Shown here: positions 20,450 through 30,180 of the stretch, piece by piece | Layout: each line of letters begins with the position of its first letter | Position numbering within the stretch: the first letter of the stretch is position 1 | From: Sternotherus odoratus | Lineage: Eukaryota; Chordata; Testudines; Kinosternidae | Direction: 5' to 3' | DNA length: 64,000 nt | NCBI GenBank assembly: GCA_032164245.1 | Contig: JAVMKO010000003.1 | Location: 87,712,390 to 87,776,389 of the forward strand | Notes under the pieces: generated by a model | The model's database searches: none | The model's input: the letters and a program-made list of their open reading frames with translations, nothing else | Told to the model about the DNA's origin: nothing | Made by a program: the position numbers and the translations under genes

Positions 20450-21400
20450 TTATAAATGGGTGACCATTTATAATATTGATGCCAATATTATAAAATGACA
20501 ATGAATCTTACAAGATGCACCACGTAAGGTATCAATGGAAAAGTTCTGATTTGCTAAGTATGATGGCCTTGTTTATATGTATCATGAGTTATAAATATGT
20601 CATCTTTGTATCATGAGTTATAAATATGTTTGACATAGCTGCATCTCTAACCTGTGCTGTGTTTCTGGGTGACATTGCTGAGGCCAATCTATCTAGCCAT
20701 TTGGATGCCCAATCAAGGGCAATCAACTCTACAATGAACCCACTGAGAAAAGCCAGGAACTATGCCCATGAGTCAGCAAGACATGTAGGGACATGCCTGT
20801 GGACAGGGGATTACAAGAGCTCTTCCATGCCCATGAGCTTGTGTTTGGGACAGAAGGTGTACAGGCCACACGGCAAAGGCAGCTGTATCTTCTCCATTTT
20901 GTCTTCAATCCTGCTTCTCACCTCTGGAGTAACTTCTCTACGAACTGAAGCTTTGAACAAAGGATGGATAGACCCATCCAAGCTTTGGATGTGTTCCAGA
21001 GGGACTCTACAAGCCAGCAAACTCATCAATGCTGCTAAGAACCTGCTATATGGACTCGACTCAAATCTTATGTATGTACACCAGACCCTCGCTATAGCCC
21101 GGGATTTGGGATCCATGCACAGTCCCGTGCGAGACACGTTGCCATGGATCCCTATTTAAATTTTGGATCCATGGCAACGACTGTGCTGTACGCAAACCCG
21201 TGCTATGGCGACGCGGCTTTAGCAAGGGTCTGATGTTTATAATGGCTTCCATCATTTAACAACTCTCCTCTCATTCTTTTCTAATAAACCTTTGGTTTTA
21301 GATACTAAAGCACTGGCTGGCAGTGTGGTATTTAGGTAAGCTCCAACCTAATATTAACCTGATTATGTGGGTGGCCTTTTGGGGGATCAGAAGAACATTT
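20450..21400 (+). mobile_element. LTR-retrotransposon-like repeat (low confidence)
   Basis: It contains a duplicated 'tcatgagttataaatatgt' (about 20583 and 20612), an AATAAA at 21283-21288 and, about 90 bases later, 'ccttttgggggatcag', an arrangement like the R-U5/primer-site end of a retroviral LTR. The 177-codon frame 20626-21159 crosses two of these parts and a MITE and has no recognised similarity. No paired LTR is seen. Confidence 0.3.
21073..21228 (+). mobile_element. Small MITE with 'cagaccctcgctatagc' termini
   Basis: The left end 'cagaccctcgctatagcc' and right end 'ggctttagcaagggtctg' are imperfect inverted repeats. The centre is itself palindromic ('gttgccatggatccc' against 'ggatccatggcaac'). 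No clear target duplication. Resembles Tigger-derived MITEs of turtles. Confidence 0.5.
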
Positions 21401-21670
21401 TGTATAGTGACTAGACTTTTAATTAACTTCTCACTTTGCTGGACCTATTTGCTGTTTGGGAGCCAATGACTGGAATTCAATAAAGGGAGCTGAGTGATTT
21501 TTTTTTAGCTTCTTGATAACCAGTATGGGGGCTAGGAACACAGTTTAGTTAGATTCACCAATCAGTCACACAGTTTTGGAAGAGTCGGTTCTCCTTTTAG
21601 CAGCCTGCCCTGCCCTTGGCATTTTCAATGTGGACTACCCTAGGCACCTTGGTTCACAGCTTAGTTTCAA

Positions 21671-21698
21671 CTTTTTTTTTTTTTTTTTTTTTTTTTAG
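21671..21698 (+). repeat. Poly(T) tract
   Basis: An uninterrupted run of about 28 T. It could be the antisense tail of a retroposed sequence, but no matching body or target duplication was identified. Confidence 0.6.
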
Positions 21699-21826
21699 GA
21701 ACTACTGTTGAGTGTGAGTGGAAAATCAGTTATTTATTGGTACAATTCCTAAAGACAGGGAGGAGGAAATTTAACAAAGGTCACTGAGGTTAAGACCAAG
21801 GTAAATACTATATCATAATATATCTA

Positions 21827-23874
21827 TCTATATATATAAAAGTCAAGTGGTGTATGTATGTGTGTATGTATGTATGTATGTACGTATGACTGCGAACTCC
21901 TCCCGCACCGTTTGAGCCAGAGACTTGAAATTTGGTACAGTGAGGGGTCTTGGGGTCTAGATGCTGGTAAGGGTCGAAAAATTTTCGGATCTCACCTCTG
22001 ACGCCCCCCAGGGGTGAAAGTCTTTCAGGGCCAATCACATCGGCTGGGCGGTTAGGTGGTGATGATGTCATAATACCCCCCTCCAACAGACACCTCACTC
22101 GCTCAGCTCACCCCTCCCTCCTCCAACGGAACCCCGGAGATCCCTCAGTTCTCTGCCCCTCCCCCCTCCCAATGGAACCCCGGAGATTCCTCAGTTCTCT
22201 GCCCCTCCCCCCTCCCAACGGAACCCCGGAGATCCCTCAGTTCTCTGCCCCTCCCCCCTCCCAACGGAACCCCGGAGATCCCTCAGTTCTCTGCCCCTCC
22301 CCCCTCCCAACAGAACCCCAGAGATCCCGCAGTTCTCTGCCCCTCCCCCCTCCCAACGGAACCCCGGAGATCCCTCAGTTCTCTACCCCTCCCCCCTCCC
22401 AACGGAACCCCGGAGAGCCCTCCGTTCTCTGCCCCTCCCACCTCAACCCCGGACTCCATCAGCTCTGTGCCCCCCCCCCACCTGCGAAGGTCCCCGGAAT
22501 CCCTCGGCTCTGGGCCCCCTCCCCCCCTGCGACGGATCTGAGTTGGGTTTGGTGGGACGGTAAGTGAGGTGGGGGTGTCGGGTTCGGTCGGGGGGTGAGG
22601 TGGGGGTGTTGGGGTTGGTCAGGGGGTGTTGCGGTTGGTTGGGGGGTGAGGTGGGGGTGTCGGGTTTGCTTGGGGGGGTGAGGTGGGGGTGTCGGGTTTG
22701 CTTGGGGGGGTGAGGTGGGGGTGTCGGGTTTGGTCGGGGGGTAAGTGAGCCGGGGGGGTGTCGGGGTTGGTCTGGGGGAGTGGGAAGGTGTCGGGGTGGT
22801 GAGGGGGGTGGTGTGGGTGTTGGGTTTGGTCTGGGGGGGGAAGGTGTTGGGGTGGGTGCCCAGACCAAACCCGACACCCCCCCCGGCTCACTTACCCCCC
22901 GACCAAACCCGACACCGCCACCTCACCCCCCCACCAACCGCAACACCCCCTGACCAACCCCAACACCCACCCCTCACCCCTCACCCACCCCAACACCTTC
23001 CCACCCCCCCAGACCAAACCCGACACCCCCTGGCTCACTTACCCCCCGACCGAACCTGACACCCCCACCTCACCCCCCCACACCAATCGCAACACCCCCA
23101 GACCAAACCTGACACCCCCTGGCTCACTTACCCCCCGACCAAGCCCGACACTCCCACATCACCCCCCCACCAACCGCAACACCCCCTGACCAACCCCAAC
23201 ACCCACACCTCACCCCTCACCCACCACGACACCTTCCCACCCCCCCAGACCAAACCCGACACCCCCCCGGCTCACTTACCCCCGACCGAACCCGACACCC
23301 CTACCTCATCCCCCCAAGCAAACCTGACACCCCCACCTCAACCCCCACCAACCGCTACACCCCCTGACCAACCGCAACACTCACCCCTCACCCACCCCAA
23401 CACCTTCCCACCCCCCCAGACCAAACCCTACACCCCCCGGCTCACTTACCCCCCGACCAAACCCCACAACCCCACCTGACCCCCCCAAGCAAACCCAACA
23501 CCCCCACCTGACCCCTCGACCAAACCCGACACCCCCCCCCCGGCTCACGGTGCACTGTGTAGCACACAGATTATTAAATACACTGTTCGGTCGGGGGGTG
23601 AGGTGGGGGTGTCGGGTTTGCTCAGGGGGTGAGGTGGGGGTGTCGGGTTTGGTCGGGGGGTGAGGTGGGGGTGTTGGGTTTGTTTTGGGGGGTCAGGTGG
23701 GGTTGTCGGGTTTGGTCGGGGGGTAAGTGAGCCGGGGGGTGTTGGGGTTGGTCAGGGGGGTGGGAAGGTGTCAGGGTGGGTGAAGGGTGGGTGTTGGGGT
23801 TGGTCAGGGGGTGTCAACTGTCTGCCCCCTCCCCACCTCCGACTGACCCGAGCAACGCCGGGCACTTATGCTAG
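21827..23874 (+). mobile_element. 2-kb Helitron filled with tandem arrays
   Basis: It starts TCTATATATATAAAAGTCAA after host A (21826) and ends 'gagcaacgccgggcacttat' + GCTAG followed by host T (23875). The first about 270 bases match the small Helitron at 10172. The interior has three arrays: about 45-bp units containing 'ggagatccctcagttctctg' (22110-22430); G-rich units 'ggggtgtcgggtttggtc' (22560-22860); the same units inverted, C-rich (22861-23545); then G-rich again (23580-23815). No helicase gene. Open frames up to 144 codons are array by-products. Confidence 0.82.
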
Positions 23875-24060
23875 TCTTTAATAATAATGCAAAATTCAGA
23901 GAAGTACAGACTGAGCAACAGTAAACACGGTAGCATTTCACTCTCATATATTTCGTTAAATTATTTCCATGCTGCTGTGGAGGAAACAGCAAAGATCAAT
24001 GGCTGAGTCTTGCGCTACAATGTGTAACAACCTTACATCAATATTTTTGTTCTTTCCTAG

Positions 24061-24109
24061 CATCAGAGTTCGACATGGGAATGATGTGGTAATACACACA
24101 CATTCGTAA
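24061..24109 (+). CDS. Candidate terminal exon of ZC2HC1B
   Basis: A strong acceptor (polypyrimidine TTTTTGTTCTTTCCTAG) opens a frame that completes the phase-2 codon from 13046 and reads RIRVRHGNDVVIHTHS before a TAA stop at 24107-24109. This tail is compositionally plausible and the acceptor is much better than the one at 16105. If correct, the gene spans at least 23.6 kb and its last intron contains three different Helitron, hAT and Tigger-like insertions. An AATAAA-containing stretch lies about 600 bases downstream (near 24723). Without transcript data it is a hypothesis. Confidence 0.35.
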
Positions 24110-24990
24110 GTGGTCAGTTGGACTTTAAGCATGGATGAGCCTTACTCACATGTATAGGGTAGGATTTTTGTTTTTAAAACGTGTTTTAGTGATTTCATTC
24201 ACAGTAGTATTCCACCAAATCCTCTGTGTTCTCTAGTCACTCAGTAGGCAAGTGAGAGCTAAATAGGTGTCACGTAAACAAAAATTACATACATACATGT
24301 AAATATACACGTTTTGTCTCATTGCAGTTTCCTTTGTTCCAAACTGAATCTTAAAGCTCTTCATCTCTGTATTATAAAGGGGAGGGGAGGTATCACCACT
24401 TTGTACCACTCTAACAGATGTTATTTATGGTGTTCTTTCTCCTGGCTATCGGATATAGCTGTCTCTGTGACCAATTCCATGACTACTCTATGAAGTAAAC
24501 AGCAGGATATGCTTTAGTGTAGCAAGTGGCCCTTTCCCTCCTGCATGAACAGTTTATCACACTCCCACAGTACAGTGAACAATGCTTTTCCTCAGGAGTG
24601 AGAGGAGCAAGGTCACTATTGAACCAGCGTCTCATATGATGCAGAATCCAACCAGGCTGTTAAGATTCAATCCCCCACACCATGTTCTTCATGTTAGATA
24701 TGTGTGACCAAATTTTCTGCAACAATAAATGAGCACAGCTCCATTGAAGTCTGTAGAACAGCACTCATTCACACCTGCAAAGAGTTTGGCCTGTAACATG
24801 TAGATTATGTAAGAAAATATAGATCGACTAACTCATTATCACAACCTTGAAGGAAAAATATCAGGGCTGTTGATAAATCACAGTCCAGTTCTACTAACGC
24901 CGGCCTGGCAGAAGACTCCCAATCCCTAGGCGGGTCCCACTCTTGCTGCCTGACCATTTGGGCTGTAAACTCCTAGGGCCAGGCAGGGAG
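24110..24990. other. No gene recognised
   Basis: If the ZC2HC1B terminal exon at 24061 is real, the left part is its 3' untranslated region, with an AATAAA near 24723. Otherwise AT-rich sequence leading to the CpG island. Confidence 0.35.
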
Positions 24991-24999
24991 CGTGTCCTG

Positions 25000-25640
25000 G
25001 GTACCCGGTAACAACACCTGGGGTGGGGGGAGCAAGGGGAGAAAATCTCTCTTCCCCAAACGTGCATGGGGAGCGTGGGTCAAGGGAGAGCAACGTGGGA
25101 GAGTCTCCTACTCTGCCCCCGGCCCAGGGGAGCGGGAGGGCAGCGCCCCAGCTCGGCTCATCTGGCGCTGTCCCGCAAGCAGCCTCCTCGCTCAGCCCCC
25201 CCAGCAGCAGCTACCACTCACCCGCAAGCCTGGCTCATCTCCCAGCTCCGCCGGGGCCCCCCGTCCCTCCAAGCGCTGGGGCTGAGCCGTCTTCCCGCCG
25301 CTGCTGCCTCCTCTGCCCTGGGCTCGCGCGCGCTGCAAACCCGGGAGAAGGCTGCAGCGGGGAGCTCCGCTGCGGGCGGGGAACTTACCCAGGCACGGTG
25401 GATGGGCGGGCGCCCCTGCGTTGTGTGGCAGCTCGGCCGGCCCTACCCCCACCTCTCGTTCTCTGCCCGGGCGGAGCAGCCCCAGCTCCACCCGCGGGGC
25501 TGGTCTGGGGGCGAAGCGGCCGGGGGGTGAATCGGTTCTGCCTCCTCGCGGTGGAGCTGCGGAGTCACTTCCTGGCGGAGCGGGCAGACACTGACCGGCC
25601 CCAGGGGAGGGGTGAGCCTGGAGCACCGCGCTACAGAGCC
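25000..25640 (-). promoter_or_regulatory. CpG island with minus-strand splice donors
   Basis: GC- and CpG-dense stretch clearly distinct from its flanks and lacking repeat units. On the minus strand it has two consensus donors: GTAAGT at 25388-25383 and GTGAGT at 25221-25216. This suggests untranslated first exons of a gene or non-coding RNA transcribed leftwards. In mammals PLAGL1 lies on this strand between ZC2HC1B and SF3B5, but none of its zinc-finger coding sequence is in the window. The open frames (25023-25646 +, 25192-25749 -) look compositional. Confidence 0.5.
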
Positions 25641-26049
25641 CCATAGTCAGTGCTTCTCCAAACCAACAGGTACTTAGCTCTGGACCAGCGAGCAGCCTCG
25701 CTGATGTCCTGGTGCACAGCAGGATCGGGGCCTCAGGCTGACGACACAACGGTCCTTAATGCTGGTCAACAGCTCTACCTGGCCCCAGCCCTTCAGTACC
25801 TCCTGTTTCAACTCCGAAATTACCCACGTGGCTACAAATATGAGTGGGAGGAGATTTGGGGAATGGGGAGCTGGGCTATGTTGGTAAGTGGGGATGGGGA
25901 ACAGGGTTATGAGGATCGGTTTGGCAGAGGGAGACTTTATAAAATTGATATTAGGCTGAGATGGACAAATTTGTCAGATTTATCAGTATATTTGAAAAAA
26001 GCTTGAATCATCTGAGGCTGGTAATTTCTTGTTAAATTAGATTTGTTTG

Positions 26050-26325
26050 CTTGTTTCCAGCTCTGGACTTCCTATATTGCTCTTGATTTGTTTGCCAAAC
26101 AGCTCTTGGCAGTGACTAGGCTTTCCAGGGAGCAGGGAGCAGGGAGCTGCGTGCTCAAGAGGAGGCAGCGGTGGCGGGGCAGGGGTGGAACCTCATGGAA
26201 GGGGAGGAGAGGGGGCAGCAGATGGGGGCAATGAGGGGTTGTGTGTGTGTGTCAGTGATGCAGGCCTCGGCCCAGAGCACTAGTCCTCACGTGGCCCTCA
26301 TGGTCATTTGAGTTTGAGACCCCTG
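26050..26325 (-). mobile_element. Truncated hAT copy (same family as 13560)
   Basis: It reads on the minus strand like the element at 13560: the end 'gagtttgagacccctg' is intact at 26325 and the internal 'cagctctggacttcctatat' is shared, in reverse. The other terminus is missing, so the copy is truncated near 26050. Confidence 0.75.
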
Positions 26326-28040
26326 ATTTAAAAAAACTTAACTATTTAAAAAAGTTAAGTCATTTGTTATACCATGTACTTTGTCTTCAGACAGGAACTG
26401 CATGCATTATTTGTGTAAAACTATTTAAGCCAGAAGCACCATTTTTTACCTCTAGACATTCAATGTACTAAACTAAGTCAAATGCTAACAGAGCAAATAT
26501 TGGCTAATTGCTGATACTTCTAGAACAGGGTCTCTATTTGAAGGCTTTGTCTACATGGGAAAGGTTCAGTATAACCTAAAGGTGTCAATTTAAAAGTGAT
26601 GGAGTTATACAAAAAACACCTCCCCCCTGTGGCCACTTAGAGTATTAAAAGCTGGAGGGTTTGCTTTTTTAGCTTGTTACTGGAGAATGGTTTAACATAA
26701 ATCCCATGTCACTCAAGTGGTATCAATACTGGAGTTCAGAGTGATATAAGTGGTAATTTATGAAAGCAAGGCCAAGACAATCTGTCTACCCCCAACTTAA
26801 AACTGGTTTTAAACAAACAAACTTTATATCCAGATACATTGCATTTTAAATGAAATACATTTCTGTATCTACTCTGTGCTAGATAACAGATTTGCTGAAG
26901 CTTTATTTATGCTTCTGCGTGTGTTCAACCTACATGTGATAATGGTGTATGCCTTACTAAATAGTTGAATTAAGATTCCCCTTCATCTTATATGGAAAGG
27001 GTCATTTTGTAAACACTTTTGCAGCAGGGAAGAGACAATGCAGCTTCTAGCTGCACACAGTACTTATACCTCCCCTTCCTGAACTAGAAAGACAAACCAA
27101 CACTTCAATTTGGAATTAAAAATAAAGCTTGGCCATTGCCATTCAGTTCCCAAAATAAGAGCCCCATAAATGTTCTAAGGTTCTACCTCCAAAAACTACT
27201 TGTTTTTGCTGTTGCAAGCAAACAGTATGATATTCTAAAATTAGAAACAAGCCAAGAGCAGCACACAACTCTGCCAGTTAAGGTAAATGTTGTTGCCCCA
27301 GCATTTCATCACTCTGCCCAACTCTTCTACACTAGGTTTTACATGTACTCTTCCAGGAAAAACACAATTAAAGAATCGGCACTTTTTTTGGTGCTTGTTG
27401 TAGAAATGGGTAAAAGTTTATGTAAACCTACTAATAGGAGAGAAGGACTTTGTTAACTCTGCTATTCCAGACTAACACGGCTACCACCCTGATTCTTTCA
27501 GTAAGAAGTTTTTTCCCCAGACTCCCCGCAGTGTTCCTCTGTTACTGTATGCATTCAAGCATTTAGGAGATGAAGTTTCACTTTGTTAGTACAGTGGTCA
27601 AAACAGAAGAGGCAACAGAACTATATACTGTGAGGGGGAGAAAAGAGTGAAAGCAACAGAGGGGAAACCAGAGGAAGAGAAGACATACAAGATGGGGTGA
27701 GGTTGAGAGAACCCAACAGCACTGAGAAAAGGGAGACTAAAGCAAACAAGATACTAGAGAAAATAATTAGTAAACAGTATCCCACTTTGTAATTCAGGGG
27801 CAACATCAAATTACTTATTGTATAGGGTGGCTTTGTTGCACATTTGACTAGCACAATACATGGATTCAAATTAATCCCTTGAAGCACCATCAAATCCACA
27901 GGTTGTTTGAATTTTAGTAAGCAAAGGCCTGGAATGCAGGATGGGGAAATAGCTGCAGTAATACAAGTCATAATTCATGGTCCAGAAACAAACACACCTG
28001 ACAACCCTGTGAACACACTTTGTTTATATCCAAACAATGA
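26326..28040. other. Intergenic, no gene
   Basis: Contains MITE-like sequence near 26545-26760 ('ggctttgtctacatgggaaa') and the tail of a turtle repeat at about 27463-27500 ('ccagactaacacggctacca'). The open frames 27136-27456 (+) and 27621-27971 (-) show no recognisable similarity and are AT-rich. Confidence 0.4.
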
Positions 28041-28227
28041 GGAGTCTGGTAGCACTTTAAAGACAAGCAGATTTATTTGGGCATAAGCTTTCATGGGTAA
28101 AAGCCCACTTCTTCAGATGTGAAAATGACAGATGCAGGCATTAAACTGACCTATAATGCTTGCATCTGTAGTTTTCACTTCATGCACCTAAATCAATCTG
28201 CTTGCCTTTAAGGTGCCACCAGACTCC
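28041..28227 (+). repeat. Foldback pair of a turtle interspersed repeat
   Basis: 'ggagtctggtagcactttaa' at the left and 'ttaaggtgccaccagactcc' at the right are inverted copies. The centre also folds ('gacagatgcaggcatt' against 'aatgcttgcatctgt'). The left unit contains 'agcccacttcttcagatgtg', the hallmark of the family also seen at 12257 and 17930. Same head-to-head layout as at 12257. Confidence 0.7.
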
Positions 28228-28375
28228 ATGTTTTTGTAGATACAGACTAACCCAGCTATCCTCAGATACCTATACCCTAGGTAGAGAGGTGACCTATGCC
28301 TAGTTTGCCTACTGAGCCATTAGTTACCCCAGGGGCAGATCACCAGGAGCAACATTTGAAATGACTCAATACATT

Positions 28376-28381
28376 TTTATT
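28376..28381 (-). terminator. SF3B5: SF3B5 polyadenylation signal
   Basis: AATAAA on the minus strand about 520 bases after the SF3B5 stop codon, at the edge between CpG-rich 3' UTR and AT-rich intergenic sequence. Confidence 0.6.
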
Positions 28382-28900
28382 TCGCATTTTTTTTAAAATC
28401 CACCACCATACAACTAAACTAAGTGTGGCGCGAGGCTGCAAACAGCACTGCCCAACAAGATCTCGCGGGTCCCTCCACGCCAGGTCGAGTCCCCTCAGGC
28501 GCAGCGGGCCACGCAGTGGCGGTTCCCGAAGACACGAGCTTCCCACGTAGTTAGGCCCGATCTCGGGAAGCGGCGGGTCCAGGTCCCCCGCCCGCGACTG
28601 TCGCGGTCCCGGCTCCTTCCCGGGCCACAGCCGCTGCTGGGGGGGCGGCGGAGCGGTGCGTTCGCCGGGCTTGGTCGTGGTCGAGAGCGGCGGGTCGGGA
28701 ACAACAGGGTCCAACGCGGCCAGCCCAGGTTCCCACCCCGGCCGGCGGCGAGGCAGCCGCTTCTCGCCCCTCCCGGGAGCCGCCCCCGCCCCGCGTCCAT
28801 CCTGCGGGCCGGGCGAGTTCTGGGGAAAGCGGGCCAGGTCCAAACGTTCGGGGGCGCGGCGGGGGGGTTTGTCCCCGGCAGAGCAGAGGGGGGGGCGGCG

Positions 28901-29161
28901 CTAGGACTCCTCGGGCTTGTCGGCGGGCGGGCCGCAGGGCTGCAGCATCTTCTCCATGAGGTTGAAGCGCACGCGCGCCTTGCTCTCGTTCTCGGCGATG
29001 GCGAAGTAGTTGAGCAGGTCGAAGTGGCCCATGTAGGAGCAGTACGAGTCGCGGTGCTGGTTCACCAGCCACTCCCACTTGGTGGTGTCCGCGTGGCCCG
29101 TGCCGATGTACTTGGACTGCAGGTGCTCCAGCTGGCTGTGGATGGTGTAACGATCCGTCAT
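28901..29161 (-). CDS. SF3B5: Splicing factor 3B subunit 5 (SF3b10)
   Basis: An intact 86-codon single-exon gene. The protein starts MTDRYTIHSQLEHLQSKY and ends PADKPEES; length and sequence agree with vertebrate SF3B5 almost residue for residue as I remember it. SF3B5 is the smallest subunit of SF3b in the U2 snRNP. It packs against the SF3B1 HEAT repeats and SF3B3 and supports branch-site recognition in the nucleus. The start chosen is the family start; an upstream in-frame ATG (29236) would add 25 residues with no family counterpart. The stop is TAG at 28901-28903. The gene lies in its own CpG island and has an AATAAA 520 bases downstream. It is intronless as in other vertebrates, and the neighbours fit 6q24.2 synteny. 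Confidence 0.98.
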   Translation of the reverse strand: MTDRYTIHSQLEHLQSKYIGTGHADTTKWEWLVNQHRDSYCSYMGHFDLLNYFAIAENESKARVRFNLMEKMLQPCGPPADKPEES

Positions 29162-29235
29162 GGCGGCGGCGGCGGGCGACACGCGCAACACCAGCGGGCC
29201 CCGGGCGCGACAAGACTTCACCCGGCACAGGCACA

Positions 29236-29257
29236 AAATGGCGACCGGAAGTGACGT
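29236..29257 (+). promoter_or_regulatory. SF3B5 core promoter motifs: YY1 and ETS-CRE
   Basis: AAAATGGCG (YY1-like) is directly followed by ACCGGAAGTGACGT, a composite ETS (CCGGAAGT) and CRE (TGACGT) site, 75-95 bases upstream of the SF3B5 start codon. Such motifs are typical of TATA-less housekeeping promoters. No TATA box is seen. Confidence 0.65.
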
Positions 29258-29481
29258 TTGGGAGAGGCTGTGTAGAGGAACCCCGCCCCCAGCCCTTCCT
29301 CCCCTCGAGCGATCCTGCGTCGATGAGTCACCGGACCGGCGTTACCGTCCCTCACAAAATGAGGAGAAAAACGAAACGGTGCTTCGCGTCGCCCAGGGGC
29401 ATGACGGGATCGCGCCCGGCTGAGGCAAAATCACCCGCCTCTGGGCGGCGCATGCGCTGACTGCACTAGCACGGCCCCAAT

Positions 29482-29503
29482 TGCATGCTGGGAGCTGTAG
29501 TCC
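29482..29503 (-). promoter_or_regulatory. ZNF143 (SBS) motif
   Basis: On the minus strand GGGACTACAGCTCCCAGCAT, followed by GC, matches the long ZNF143/Staf consensus. It lies about 320 bases upstream of the SF3B5 start codon within the same CpG island and may serve SF3B5 or a divergent transcript. Confidence 0.6.
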
Positions 29504-30180
29504 CATGCAAGGAACGCGCGGGGGGAGGGTCGGCTCTGTTGCCGGGCGCTAGTTGGGTCTTTCTCGTCACAAATGGCTAGTGGGCGGGACGCGCGCTGCC
29601 GCTTTCGGGGAGCCTCGTGCAGCGCTCGCTGCCGCCGGGGTCCGAGCCCAGCTGGTGGTTAAAGGGGCGTTCCGCGGAAACACCCAGCCTAGGACGACGA
29701 CGACGCCCGCGGTTCCTGGGCAGCCCCCAGGCTGGGGCGTGTCTGTAGCGGGGGTTTAAAGGTGTCTAGCCCCGCCCCCACTGGCCGGTTAAACGGTTTG
29801 TCACAGCTCAGTGCCGCGGGGCCGAGCCGCGCCAGCAGCCCCCGCGCAAACACTCCCGCCCCGGCTCTGCGCAAGGCGCCTGCGGCTGCTCGTCTGAGCC
29901 CTGGCCGCGCCCAGCACCGCAGGATCCCGCGCAGAGCTCAGCTAGGAAGCGGGGGTGGCGCTGCCTGCGGCGTGTCACGAGGAACGAGTTGCCCCCGCGG
30001 GCTGGTTTTTTTGGAGTCCGTCGGTCTGCTGCCCTGCACGTGTCTGTCGTTTCACTCCCGTCTCGCGGTTCCAACACCGCAGGGCGGCGCGACTCCGAAC
30101 AGAGGAAATGGTTAGAAAACTGAACACGTTAGAACAGGGGGTTTGACGTCCCCGCCGGCTGCACCACGTTCTGGTGAGAC

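Larger units (their letters stand above)
28430..30180. promoter_or_regulatory. CpG island over SF3B5 and its upstream region
   Basis: CpG-dense from the SF3B5 3' UTR to about 30.1 kb, much further upstream than one small gene needs. The plus-strand side has a donor-like CTG|GTGAGA near 30174, so a divergent non-coding transcript is possible. None of the open frames here (28551-29234 -, 29553-30146 +) has recognisable similarity. Confidence 0.6.

Noticed and set aside
20626..21159. 177-codon frame as a possible gene
   Set aside because: It spans an LTR-like repeat and an embedded MITE; no protein family is recognised.
22172..23881. Repetitive proline-rich and glycine-rich frames
   Set aside because: They are translations of Helitron minisatellite units in both orientations.
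25192..25749. 185-codon minus-strand frame in the CpG island
   Set aside because: Low-complexity proline/glycine/alanine translation, contains splice donors and no homology; better read as promoter and untranslated exon.
28551..29234. 227-codon minus-strand frame overlapping SF3B5
   Set aside because: It is a shifted frame of the SF3B5 CDS and the CpG island, with compositionally driven arginine/alanine/proline content.
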